Below, in pieces: positions 29,098 through 37,362 of a stretch of 64,000 nucleotides of DNA (its first letter is position 1; every line of letters starts with the position of its first letter). The DNA is taken from positions 3,876,333-3,940,332 of the forward strand of contig KI632513.1 in NCBI GenBank assembly GCA_000504425.1. The letters run 5' to 3'. The notes below the pieces were generated by a model. That model searched no databases and was not told the origin of the DNA. It saw only the letters and a program-made list of their open reading frames with translations. The DNA is from Rhodopseudomonas palustris JSC-3b (lineage in GTDB: Bacteria > Pseudomonadota > Alphaproteobacteria > Rhizobiales > Xanthobacteraceae). A program made the position numbers and the translations under genes.

Positions 29098-29960
29098 GCG
29101 ACGCACGCAGAACCTTGAGCTTTGCCGACGAAGCCGCGATCGCGCAGCGTTATCCGGCGCAGTTCAAGGCCGATTGGAAGCAGCGCGCCAAGCTGCTCGG
29201 CGGCATCGTGATCGCCGCGGCGCTGTTCGTTTATGGCCTGATCAGGCTCGACATTCCGTTTGATCGCATGCTGGGCGGCGGCGTGCGGCTGGTCGAATTC
29301 ATGGCGCTGATGCTGCCGCCCGATCCGGGCTCGTGGGAGCAGGCCAAACTCTATCTGCACGCCATGGGCGAAACGCTGGCGATCGCCTTCCTCGGCACGC
29401 TCGGCGGCGCATTGCTGGCGTTCCCGGTGTCGTTCTTGGCGGCGCGCAATGTCGTCGCCAACCGCGTGCTGCAATTGTTCACGCGGCGCAGCCTCGACAC
29501 GGTGCGCGGCGTCGATACGTTGATCTGGGCGCTGATCTGGGTCGGCGTGGTCGGGCTTGGCCCGTTCGCCGGCATCCTGGCGGTGATGTGCAGCGACTTC
29601 GGCAGCTTTGGCAAACTGTTCTCCGAAGCGTTCGAGGCCGCCGATGATCGGCCAATCGAAGGCGTGAAATCGACCGGGGGCTCGCATCTACATTGCGTGC
29701 GCTTCGGGCTGCTGCCGCAGGTGATTCCGATCCTGGCCAGTCAGATCCTGTACTTCTTCGAATCCAACACCCGCTCGGCGACCATCATCGGCATCGTCGG
29801 CGCCGGTGGCATCGGCCTGCAGCTCGCCGAGCAGATTCGAGTGCTGGAGTGGCAGAAGGTGTCGTTCCTGATCGTGCTGATTTTGATCGCGGTCGCGGTG
29901 ATCGACTTTGTGTCGAGCCGCTTGCGCTTTGCGATCATCGGCCGCCGCGTGGTGGCGTAA
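29094..29960 (+). CDS. phnE2: Phosphonate ABC transporter permease PhnE (second copy)
   Basis: A 288-residue permease related to the preceding gene, with about six membrane segments, the EAA loop (IEGVKSTGGSHLHCVRFGLL) and SATIIGIVGAGGIGLQLAEQ. The N-terminal part contains the linker LVEFMALMLPPDP seen in PhnE proteins. It is translationally coupled to the first copy and ends the phnCDE1E2 operon, with a hairpin directly after it. Confidence 0.94.
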   Translation: MSDARRTLSFADEAAIAQRYPAQFKADWKQRAKLLGGIVIAAALFVYGLIRLDIPFDRMLGGGVRLVEFMALMLPPDPGSWEQAKLYLHAMGETLAIAFLGTLGGALLAFPVSFLAARNVVANRVLQLFTRRSLDTVRGVDTLIWALIWVGVVGLGPFAGILAVMCSDFGSFGKLFSEAFEAADDRPIEGVKSTGGSHLHCVRFGLLPQVIPILASQILYFFESNTRSATIIGIVGAGGIGLQLAEQIRVLEWQKVSFLIVLILIAVAVIDFVSSRLRFAIIGRRVVA

Positions 29961-29972
29961 AGGCTTCGCGGC

Positions 29973-29991
29973 GCGGCGCCTCGTGCGCCGC
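29973..29991. terminator. Hairpin between convergent phnE2 and phnF
   Basis: GCGGCGC-CTCGT-GCGCCGC forms a 7-bp perfect stem in the 42-base space between the two convergent genes. It has no T-run, so it would be a weak intrinsic terminator in either direction. Confidence 0.45.
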
Positions 29992-30002
29992 CCGCCTCGG
30001 TT

Positions 30003-30731
30003 TCAATCCTGCTCGACCACAAATTGCACCCGGTCGGCGGCGAAGCGCGAGCGCATCGCCAGCAGCGGCCGGCCGTCGCCTTCGACATCGAGCGCTTCCA
30101 CGATCAGAACCGGGCTGCCGAGCCGCAGATCAAGCTGCGCGGCGTCGCCGGCATCGGCAATCGCCGCGGTGATCTTGGTTTCGGAGCGGCGATAATCGCG
30201 CACGCCATGATGAGCGAGCACGCGGGTCATCGATCCGGAGCGGCGATAAATCTCCTCGGCATCCGGGAAGCGCTCGGCCGGCAGCCAGGTGGTGCCAAGG
30301 CAGATCGGCACACGATCGGCCAGCCGCAGCCCGTCGATGCGCAGCAGCGGCGCGCCGGCTTTCAGCTTCAGCTGCCGCGCCAGTTCCTTGCTGGCGGCTT
30401 CGGTGCAGGCGGTCAGCAGCCGGCCGCGCGGTTCGCGCCCACCCGCGCCGACAATTTCGGAAAAGCGCGTGCGCGTGCGCAGCGGATAAGCAAGCCGTGC
30501 GCTCTCGACATAGGTGCCACTGCCGCGTTCGGCGCGCACCAGGCCGCGTTCGGCGAGTGCCGCCAGCGCCCGGCGAACGGTGTGGCGATTTACGCGGTGC
30601 GTGTGCGCAATCTCGGTTTCACTCGGCAGTTTTTCGCCAGACAGATAGCTGCCGTCGCTGATCTTGCGCTCAATCGAGTCGGCGACCTTGCGCCACAGCG
30701 CTACGCCGAGTTCCGGTTCCGCCAGCGTCAT
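30003..30731 (-). CDS. phnF: GntR/HutC-family regulator PhnF
   Basis: A 242-residue repressor: N-terminal winged helix (SGEKLPSETEIAHTHRVNRH, then TVRRALAALAERGLVRAERG) and a C-terminal UTRA ligand-binding domain (SKELARQLKLKAGAPLLRID onward). It is divergent from phnG with about 113 bases between, and probably controls phnGHIJKLMN in response to a phosphonate or an intermediate. An inverted repeat upstream of phnG (30802-30823) is a candidate operator. PhoB sites show that phosphate status also acts. Confidence 0.92.
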   Translation of the reverse strand: MTLAEPELGVALWRKVADSIERKISDGSYLSGEKLPSETEIAHTHRVNRHTVRRALAALAERGLVRAERGSGTYVESARLAYPLRTRTRFSEIVGAGGREPRGRLLTACTEAASKELARQLKLKAGAPLLRIDGLRLADRVPICLGTTWLPAERFPDAEEIYRRSGSMTRVLAHHGVRDYRRSETKITAAIADAGDAAQLDLRLGSPVLIVEALDVEGDGRPLLAMRSRFAADRVQFVVEQD

Positions 30732-30767
30732 GGCATCGGCTCCGTTGAATGATCGTCACGCGCGCCG

Positions 30768-30785
30768 ATGTCATCAAATGGTCAT
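30768..30785 (+). promoter_or_regulatory. Pho box in front of phnG
   Basis: ATGTCAT-CAAA-TGGTCAT matches the PhoB 7-4-7 direct repeat with each half-site keeping GTCAT. It lies 60 bases upstream of the phnG start. Confidence 0.62.
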
Positions 30786-30801
30786 CGGCCGTGCCTATGA
30801 A

Positions 30802-30823
30802 GTTGTCTATTAACATCGACAAC
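30802..30823. promoter_or_regulatory. Candidate PhnF operator
   Basis: A perfect 6-bp inverted repeat GTTGTC-N10-GACAAC lies between the Pho box and the phnG start, where a repressor would block transcription. Assignment to PhnF is inferred from position only. Confidence 0.45.
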
Positions 30824-30844
30824 TTGAAGCAGGCTACAAAAAAG

Positions 30845-31303
30845 ATGAACGCTCCTTCCGCAAGCCAGCAAGCCAGACGCCAAGCGGCGATGGCGGTGCT
30901 GGTTCATGCCGCGTCGGACCAGATCGCAGCGCTACTTGCAGAGATCGCGCCGCCCTCGGCCGAAACGCTTCGCGAGCCGGAGGCCGGCCTCGTGATGGTG
31001 CGCGGCCGGATCGGCGGCGACGGCGCGCCGTTCAATCTCGGCGAAGCCACGGTGACGCGCGCCGCGGTGCGGCTCGCCGACGGCACTTGCGGCTTTGGCT
31101 ACACGCTTGGCCGCGATCGCGACAAAGCGCGGTTGATCGCGCTGTGCGACGCGCTGGTGCAGCGTGACGACTACGCGCCCGCGCTGGAGACAAAAGTGCT
31201 GGCGCCGCTGCGCGACGCGCAGCAGACCGAGCGGCAGCAGCACGCCGAACAGATCGCGGCGACGAAGGTCGATTTCTACACCTTGGTGCGTGGCGAGGAT
31301 TGA
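30845..31303 (+). CDS. phnG: C-P lyase core subunit PhnG
   Basis: A 152-residue subunit of the PhnGHIJ core complex. Family blocks RRQAAMAVLVHA, EAGLVMVRGRIGGDGAPFNL and GEATVTRAAVRLADG are seen. The ATG at 30845 follows an aaaaag site; the frame extends upstream to 30749 through the Pho box and operator, so the later start is chosen. Its TGA overlaps the phnH start, the first of a chain of overlaps through phnK. Confidence 0.95.
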   Translation: MNAPSASQQARRQAAMAVLVHAASDQIAALLAEIAPPSAETLREPEAGLVMVRGRIGGDGAPFNLGEATVTRAAVRLADGTCGFGYTLGRDRDKARLIALCDALVQRDDYAPALETKVLAPLRDAQQTERQQHAEQIAATKVDFYTLVRGED

Positions 31304-31917
31304 TGATGAAAATGACTAATGAACTCGCGGCCGGCTTTGCCGACAAGGTGGTGTCGGCGCAGGCGACCTTTCGTGCGGTGATGGACGCGATGGCGCGTCC
31401 CGGCACGGTGCAGCAGCTCAATGCCAAGCTGCGTCATGCGCCTTCGCCGCTGATGCCGGCGGCCGCAGCGATCGCGCTGACGCTGTTCGATCACGATACG
31501 CCGATCTGGCTCGATGCGCCGCTCAAGGCCACGTCGGCCGTGACCTCATGGCTGCGCTTCCACACTGCGGCGCCGCTCACCAGCGACACCGCGGACGCCG
31601 CGTTCGCGCTGCTGTCCGGCGTCGATCAAATCCCGGCGCTCGATCAGTTCGCGCTCGGCAGCAATGACTATCCGGATCGCTCGACCACCTTGGTGCTGCA
31701 GCTTAGCAGTTTCGAAGCCGGTGATGCGTTCGAGCTGCAAGGGCCGGGCATCAACGGCCGCGCGTCCTTGCACGCGCCACTGCCGGCGGAGCTGATCGCG
31801 CAGCGCGCCGCGCTGCAGCCGCTGTTTCCGCGCGGCCTCGATCTCATTCTGGTGGCGGGCGATGCGCTCGTTGCCATTCCCCGCACCACGCAGATCATGC
31901 CGAAGGGAGCCGTGTGA
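31303..31917 (+). CDS. phnH: C-P lyase core subunit PhnH
   Basis: A 204-residue PhnH with typical blocks AQATFRAVMDAMARPGTVQQL, ALTLFDHDTPIWLD and LLSGVDQIPALDQFALGSND. PhnH forms part of the PhnGHIJ hexadecamer. ATGs at 31303 and 31306 are both possible; the first overlaps the phnG stop (TGATG). Its stop overlaps the phnI start. Confidence 0.95.
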   Translation: MMKMTNELAAGFADKVVSAQATFRAVMDAMARPGTVQQLNAKLRHAPSPLMPAAAAIALTLFDHDTPIWLDAPLKATSAVTSWLRFHTAAPLTSDTADAAFALLSGVDQIPALDQFALGSNDYPDRSTTLVLQLSSFEAGDAFELQGPGINGRASLHAPLPAELIAQRAALQPLFPRGLDLILVAGDALVAIPRTTQIMPKGAV

Positions 31918-33023
31918 TGTATGTCGCTGTCAAAGGTGGCGAACGCGCCATCGACAATGCACACAGACTGCTCGCCGATCGGCGGCGCGGCGATCGCACG
32001 GTGCCGGAGCTGAGCCTAGCGCAGATCTCCGAGCAACTCGCGCTTGGCGTTGACCGCGTGATGGTCGAAGGCTCGCTCTATGATCGCGAGCTGGCGGCGC
32101 TGGCGATCAAGCAGGCCCGCGGCGATCTGATCGAGGCGATCTTCCTGCTGCGCGCATTCCGCGCCACGCTGCCGCGCTTTGGCGCCACCGAGCCGCTCGA
32201 CACCGCCGCGATGCAGGTGCAGCGCCGCATTTCCTCGACCTTCAAGGACGTGCCCGGCGGCCAGATATTGGGGCCGACCTTCGACTACACCCATCGTCTG
32301 CTCGATCCGCAGCTTGATCTTGGTAGCGATCCGGAATTGCCGGAGCGCGCGCCGGTGAGTAGCGAGGACATGCCGCGCGTCACCGATATTCTCGGCCGCG
32401 ATGGCTTGATCGAAGCCTCGCCGCAGGCGGACGCTGAGGTGCCGGTCGGCGACCTGACGCGCGAGCCGCTGAGCTTTCCGGCCGATCGCGATCTGCGTTT
32501 GCAGAATCTGGCGCGCGGTGACGAGGGCTTTCTGCTGGCGCTCGGCTATTCGACCCAGCGCGGCTATGGCCGCTCGCATCCATTCGCGGGCGAAATCCGC
32601 TTTGGCGAAGTCGAGCTGGAATTTGTGGCCGAGGATGCCGGCTTTGCGGTGCCGCTTGGCACCATTGCGGTGACCGAGTGTCAGATGGTCAATCAGTTCA
32701 AGGGCTCGGCGACCCAGCCGCCGTGCTTTACGCGCGGCTATGGCCTGGCGTTCGGCCAATCGGAACGCAAGACCATGGCGATGGCGCTGGTCGATCGTGC
32801 GCTGCGCGCGCGCGAACTCGGCGAAGACGCGCTGGCGCCGGCGCAGGACGAGGAATTCGTGCTGTCGCATTCCGACAATGTGCAGGCGACCGGCTTTGTC
32901 GAGCATCTCAAGCTGCCGCACTATGTCGATTTCCAGTCCGAACTCGGCCTGCTGCGGCGGCTGCGCGAGGAATTCGAACAAGACGCCGGGAACAATGGCG
33001 CAATGCAGGAGGCCGCGGAATGA
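31917..33023 (+). CDS. phnI: C-P lyase core subunit PhnI (nucleosidase)
   Basis: PhnI, with PhnG, H and L, displaces adenine from ATP to make ribose 1-phosphonate 5-triphosphate. The 368-residue product starts MYVAVKGGERAIDNAHRLL and has ALGYSTQRGYGRSHPFAGEI and DNVQATGFVEHLKLPHYVDF, both strongly conserved. ATG 31917 overlaps the phnH stop; phnJ overlaps its end by 4 bases. Confidence 0.96.
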   Translation: MYVAVKGGERAIDNAHRLLADRRRGDRTVPELSLAQISEQLALGVDRVMVEGSLYDRELAALAIKQARGDLIEAIFLLRAFRATLPRFGATEPLDTAAMQVQRRISSTFKDVPGGQILGPTFDYTHRLLDPQLDLGSDPELPERAPVSSEDMPRVTDILGRDGLIEASPQADAEVPVGDLTREPLSFPADRDLRLQNLARGDEGFLLALGYSTQRGYGRSHPFAGEIRFGEVELEFVAEDAGFAVPLGTIAVTECQMVNQFKGSATQPPCFTRGYGLAFGQSERKTMAMALVDRALRARELGEDALAPAQDEEFVLSHSDNVQATGFVEHLKLPHYVDFQSELGLLRRLREEFEQDAGNNGAMQEAAE

Positions 33024-33901
33024 ACGCGCCGAGCTACAACTTCGCTTATCTCGATGAGCAGACCAAGCGCATGATCCGTCGCGCGATCCTGAAAGCGATC
33101 GCGATCCCGGGCTATCAGGTGCCGTTCGCCAGCCGTGAAATGCCGATGCCCTATGGCTGGGGCACCGGCGGCGTGCAGGTCACCGCCGCCATTCTTGGTC
33201 CGAGCGATGTGCTGAAAGTGATCGACCAGGGCTCTGACGACACCACCAACGCGATCTCGATCCGTAAATTCTTTGCCAAGACCGCGGGCGTCGCCACCAC
33301 CACGCGCACCGATGAAGCCAGCGTGATCCAGACCCGGCACCGGATTCCGGAAGCGCCGCTGCATGAGGGGCAGGTGTTGGTCTATCAGGTGCCGATCCCG
33401 GAGCCGCTGCGCTTCCTGGAGCCGCGCGAGACCGAGACGCGACGTATGCACGCGCTCGCCGAATATGGGCTGATGCACGTCAAGCTCTATGAGGACATCG
33501 CCAAGTTCGGCCACATCGCCACCGCCTATGCCTATCCGGTGAAAGTCGCCGGGCGCTATGTGATGGACCCGTCGCCAACACCGAAATTCGACAATCCGAA
33601 GATGGACAATTGTCCGGCGCTGCAATTGTTCGGCGCCGGGCGCGAGAAGCGCATCTATGCGGTGCCGCCTTACACCGAAGTGGTGTCGCTCGATTTCGAG
33701 GATCATCCGTTCACGCGCTATCGGCAGAACGCGCCGTGCGCGCTGTGTGGCGCCGAGGATTCCTATCTCGACGAGATCGTTACCGACGACAAAGGCGGGC
33801 GGATGTTCGTCTGCTCCGACACTGATTACTGCGAAACGCGGCGTGCCGAGGGCCATTTTGGTTCGGCGAACGCCCCCGAAACGGAGCGGGCCGATGTTTG
33901 A
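33020..33901 (+). CDS. phnJ: Carbon-phosphorus lyase PhnJ (radical SAM)
   Basis: Catalytic subunit that cleaves the C-P bond with a [4Fe-4S] cluster and SAM. The unusual cysteine spacing CX2CX21CX5C of PhnJ is exactly matched near the C-terminus (CALC, then 21 residues, CSDTDYC). The N-terminal region begins with NFAYLDEQTKRMIRRAILKA, also typical. Length 293 aa is normal. It overlaps phnI and phnK. Confidence 0.97.
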   Translation: MNAPSYNFAYLDEQTKRMIRRAILKAIAIPGYQVPFASREMPMPYGWGTGGVQVTAAILGPSDVLKVIDQGSDDTTNAISIRKFFAKTAGVATTTRTDEASVIQTRHRIPEAPLHEGQVLVYQVPIPEPLRFLEPRETETRRMHALAEYGLMHVKLYEDIAKFGHIATAYAYPVKVAGRYVMDPSPTPKFDNPKMDNCPALQLFGAGREKRIYAVPPYTEVVSLDFEDHPFTRYRQNAPCALCGAEDSYLDEIVTDDKGGRMFVCSDTDYCETRRAEGHFGSANAPETERADV

Positions 33902-34691
33902 TCCGACGTCCATTGCCACCGATCAGCCGCTGTTGGTCGCCGACAATCTCGCCAAGTCCTATGGCCGGCTCCCAGCCTGCCGCGGCGTGTCGTTCAAGCT
34001 TTATCCGGGCGAAGTGCTGGCGATCGTCGGCGAATCCGGCTCCGGCAAATCGACGCTGCTGCAAATGCTGTCGACGCAATTGCAGCCGAGCGCTGGGCGG
34101 GTGTCATACCGGATGCGCGACGGCGTGCTGCGCGATCTGGCCGCGCTTGGCGAAGCCGAGCGGCGCTTTCTGTTCCGCACCGATTGGGGCTTTGTGCATC
34201 AGGACCCGGCGATGGGGCTGCGCATGGCGGTGTCGGCCGGCGCCAATGTCGGCGAGCGGCTGATGGCGGTCGGTTGGAATAATTACGGCAAGATCCGCGA
34301 CACCGCTTCGACCTGGCTGCAGCGCGTCGAGATCGGTCTCGACCGCATTGATGATGCGCCGCGCACTTATTCTGGCGGCATGCGCCAGCGGCTGCAGATC
34401 GCCCGCAATCTGGTGACCTCGCCGCGGCTGGTGTTCATGGATGAGCCGACCGGCGGGCTCGACGTGTCGGTGCAGGCGCGGCTGCTCGATCTGTTGCGCG
34501 GTCTCGTTACCGAGCTTGGCCTCGCGGTGGTGATCGTCACCCACGATCTCGCGGTGGCGCGGCTGCTGTCACATCGGGTGATGGTGATGCAGGGTGGCCG
34601 TGTCATCGAGACCGGGTTGACCGACCAGGTGCTCGATGATCCGCGCGAGCCCTACACCCAGCTTCTCGTTTCTTCGATCCTGCCGGCGTGA
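33894..34691 (+). CDS. phnK: C-P lyase ABC-type ATPase PhnK
   Basis: A 265-residue ABC ATPase without a membrane partner; PhnK docks on the PhnGHIJ core. Motifs: Walker A GESGSGKST, signature YSGGMRQRLQIARNL, Walker B RLVFMDEPTGGLD and switch His VTHDL. It starts 8 bases before the phnJ stop. The whole phnG-to-phnK chain is translationally coupled. Confidence 0.95.
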   Translation: MFDPTSIATDQPLLVADNLAKSYGRLPACRGVSFKLYPGEVLAIVGESGSGKSTLLQMLSTQLQPSAGRVSYRMRDGVLRDLAALGEAERRFLFRTDWGFVHQDPAMGLRMAVSAGANVGERLMAVGWNNYGKIRDTASTWLQRVEIGLDRIDDAPRTYSGGMRQRLQIARNLVTSPRLVFMDEPTGGLDVSVQARLLDLLRGLVTELGLAVVIVTHDLAVARLLSHRVMVMQGGRVIETGLTDQVLDDPREPYTQLLVSSILPA

Positions 34692-34698
34692 GTCTCCA

Positions 34699-35397
34699 AT
34701 GTCTGTGATGATCAAACTGTCCGACGCCGAAAAGTCGTTCACCATGCATCTGCAAAACGGCATCCGTTTGCCGGTGGTGCGCGGCGTCTCGTTCCATGTC
34801 GCGGCTGGCGAATGCGTGGTGCTGGCCGGGCCGTCCGGTGCCGGCAAGTCGTCGATCCTGAAGATGATCTTTGGCAATTATCGCTGCGATTCCGGTCGCA
34901 TCGAAATCCTGCACCGCGGCGCCACCATCGATCTCGCCACCGCCGAGCCGCGCCAGGTGCTGGAGCTGCGCCGCACCACCATCGGCTATGTCAGCCAGTT
35001 CTTGCGCGCGGTGCCGCGCGTCGCCGCGCTCGATGTCGTTGCCGAACCGCTGGTGGTGTCCGGCGTCAGCAAGGACGAGGCGAGGCAGCGCGCCGGCGAT
35101 CTCTTGCGTCGGCTCAACATTGCCGAGCGGCTGTGGACGCTGCCGCCGGCGACCTTTTCCGGCGGCGAACAGCAGCGCGTCAACATCGCGCGCGGCTTCA
35201 TCTCCGATTTCCCGATCCTGCTGCTCGACGAGCCGACCGCCTCGCTCGATGCCGGCAATCGCGAGGTGGTGATGAGCATGATCGCCGAAAAGAAGAAGGT
35301 CGGTGTGGCGATGATCGCCATCGTCCATGATGATGAAGTGCGCGAGCGGATCGCCGATCGGCTGATCGACGTGTCCTCCTTTGCCGCCGCAGCCTGA
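34699..35397 (+). CDS. phnL: C-P lyase ABC-type ATPase PhnL
   Basis: A 232-residue ABC ATPase of the C-P lyase pathway, with Walker A GPSGAGKSS, signature FSGGEQQRVNIARGF, Walker B PILLLDEPTASLD and VHDDEVR at the switch. ATG 34699 lies 7 bases after phnK. PhnL joins PhnK on the core complex. Confidence 0.95.
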   Translation: MSVMIKLSDAEKSFTMHLQNGIRLPVVRGVSFHVAAGECVVLAGPSGAGKSSILKMIFGNYRCDSGRIEILHRGATIDLATAEPRQVLELRRTTIGYVSQFLRAVPRVAALDVVAEPLVVSGVSKDEARQRAGDLLRRLNIAERLWTLPPATFSGGEQQRVNIARGFISDFPILLLDEPTASLDAGNREVVMSMIAEKKKVGVAMIAIVHDDEVRERIADRLIDVSSFAAAA

Positions 35398-35410
35398 GAA
35401 AGACCAACTG

Positions 35411-36565
35411 ATGATGACCAATTCTGAATTCGTGCTGCGTAATGCCCGGATCGTGCTCGCCGATCGGGTGATCGAGCACGGCTGGCTGGCGGTGGCGCAG
35501 GGGCGGATCGCTGAGATCGGCGAGGGCGGCGTGCCGGCCGGCAGCCTCGATGTCGGCGGCGATCTGATCATCCCCGGCCTGATCGAGCTGCACACCGATC
35601 ACCTCGAAGCGCATTACACGCCGCGCCCGAAAGTGCAGTGGAATCCGCTGGCGGCCGTGGTGTCCTATGACGGCCAGCTTGCCACCAGCGGCATCACCAC
35701 GGTGTTGGATTCGCTGCGGGTGTGGCGTGAGGAAGAAGCCTCCGATATCGATGGCGAGGCCGCGGTGCTCGCCAATGCCATCAGCGCGGCGCGCGACGCT
35801 AATCTGCTGCGCGCCGATCATTTCCTGCATCTGCGCTGCGAAATCCCGATGCCGAATGTGGTCGCCGAGGCCAAGGAACTGGTCGGCCGGCCCGATATCC
35901 GGCTGATGTCGCTGATGGACCACACCCCCGGCCAGCGTCAGTTTCGCGACGAGGTCAAGCTGCGCGAGTATTATCGCGGCAAGGGCGGCGGCATGAGCGA
36001 TGCCGAGCTTGACGCCATGTTCGCGCGCCGCATCTACTGCAAGGAAAATTACGCCGAGGCCAATATGCGCGAGATCGTCGCGCTGGCGCATCAGCACAAC
36101 ATTCCGCTGGCCAGCCATGACGACACCACCGAGGAGAACGTCGCCGACGCGGTGCGTGACCGCGTTGCGGTGGCTGAATTCCCGACCACCATTGAGGCGG
36201 CGCGCGCGCTGCACGACGCCGGCATCGACATCATGATGGGCGCGCCCAATGTGGTGCGCGGCGGCTCGCATTCCGGCAATATCGCGGCGGCCGAGCTGGC
36301 GCGCGAGGGCCTGCTCGATATCCTGTCGTCGGACTATGTGCCTTCCAGCCTGCTGATGGCGGCGCTGCAATTGCCGGAGCATGCCGAGGCGATTGACCTC
36401 GCCGCGGCGGTGCGCACCGTCACCAAGGCGCCGGCCGAGGCGGTCGGGCTGTTCGATCGCGGCGAGATCGCTGCCGGCAAGCGCGCCGATCTGATCCGCG
36501 TTCATATCGCCCATGACGTGCCGGTGGTGCGCAGCGTGTGGCGCGAGGGGCATCGGGTGGCATGA
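35411..36565 (+). CDS. phnM: Alpha-D-ribose 1-methylphosphonate 5-triphosphate diphosphatase PhnM
   Basis: A 384-residue amidohydrolase in the standard position after phnL. Metal-site motifs PGLIELHTDHLEAHYTPRP, MDHTPGQRQF and ASHDDTTEEN are those of canonical PhnM; GAPNVVRGGSHSGN and DILSSDYVP follow. Tandem ATGs occur at 35411 and 35414. It removes pyrophosphate from the triphosphate product of PhnGHIL. Another PhnM lies in the divergent unit at 24.3 kb. It overlaps phnN by 4 bases. Confidence 0.95.
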   Translation: MMTNSEFVLRNARIVLADRVIEHGWLAVAQGRIAEIGEGGVPAGSLDVGGDLIIPGLIELHTDHLEAHYTPRPKVQWNPLAAVVSYDGQLATSGITTVLDSLRVWREEEASDIDGEAAVLANAISAARDANLLRADHFLHLRCEIPMPNVVAEAKELVGRPDIRLMSLMDHTPGQRQFRDEVKLREYYRGKGGGMSDAELDAMFARRIYCKENYAEANMREIVALAHQHNIPLASHDDTTEENVADAVRDRVAVAEFPTTIEAARALHDAGIDIMMGAPNVVRGGSHSGNIAAAELAREGLLDILSSDYVPSSLLMAALQLPEHAEAIDLAAAVRTVTKAPAEAVGLFDRGEIAAGKRADLIRVHIAHDVPVVRSVWREGHRVA

Positions 36566-37140
36566 CGGCAGCGTTGCAGAATAGCGCGATGATCGCGCCA
36601 ATCGGCCCGGGCCGGCTGGTGCTGGTGGTCGGGCCGAGCGGTGCCGGCAAAGACACCTTGATCGAGCTGGTGCGCGAGACGTGCCGCGATAATCAGCGCG
36701 TGCTGTTTCCGCGCCGGATCGTGACCCGGCCGTCATCGGCGGCGGAGGACAACGAGACCTTGAGCGAGGCTGAGTTTGCCGCGGCGATTGCGGACGGCGC
36801 ATTCGCGGTGCATTGGCGCGCGCATGGTCATTGCTACGGACTGCCGGTCGCGATCAACGATGCGATCGCTGCCGGCGCCTGTGTGGTTGCCAATGTATCG
36901 CGCTCGGTGGTGCCGGCGCTGCGCGCCGCCTATGCCGATGTGGTGGTGGTGTCGGTGACCGCGCCGCTCGAGGTGCTGGCGCAGCGGCTCGCCGCGCGCT
37001 CACGCGATACCGATGGTCCGCTCGATGAACGTCTGAAACGCGCGGTCGATGACACGGCGTTGCGGCCGGACGTCACCATCGTCAATGTCGGCGCCGCCGC
37101 CGACCACGCACGTGAATTACTGCGGGCGATCGAGGGGTAG
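36562..37140 (+). CDS. phnN: Ribose 1,5-bisphosphate phosphokinase PhnN
   Basis: Guanylate-kinase-like enzyme of 192 aa that turns ribose 1,5-bisphosphate into PRPP, the last step of the pathway. It shows the P-loop VVGPSGAGKDT, the conserved RRIVTRPS block, and AAHWRAHG-type residues (FAVHWRAHGHCYGLP) where guanylate kinase binds its substrate. Start overlaps the phnM stop. It needs the cyclic phosphate to be opened first, a job normally done by PhnP, which is not in this window. Confidence 0.94.
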   Translation: MTAALQNSAMIAPIGPGRLVLVVGPSGAGKDTLIELVRETCRDNQRVLFPRRIVTRPSSAAEDNETLSEAEFAAAIADGAFAVHWRAHGHCYGLPVAINDAIAAGACVVANVSRSVVPALRAAYADVVVVSVTAPLEVLAQRLAARSRDTDGPLDERLKRAVDDTALRPDVTIVNVGAAADHARELLRAIEG

Positions 37141-37150
37141 TACCGTTTCT

Positions 37151-37352
37151 TTCCCTCCCCCTTGTGGGGAGGGTGGACGGCCCGATGCTCATCGGGCCGG
37201 ACGGGTGGGGGGCAGTCTGCGACGGTTCGGGTTTTGCTTGTTGGATCGTGCGGCGTGAAACGATGAAGTTGAAGTTCTGAGGTGACGTCGGCGCATAGCC
37301 CCCCACCCCGGCGCTACGCGCCGACCCTCCCCACCGCTAGGCGGGGGGAGGG
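37151..37352. repeat. Pair of palindromic intergenic elements after phnN
   Basis: The left element has hairpins ccctcccc-cttgt-ggggaggg and cggcccgat-gctc-atcgggccg. The right element (37299-37352) is C/G-rich (ccccaccccggcgctacgcg and a following ccctccccacc...gggggg). The same family recurs at 40842-40977. The pair fills most of the 222-base space between convergent phnN and the decarboxylase gene and could terminate both. Confidence 0.75.
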
Positions 37353-37362
37353 AGAAGCCCCT

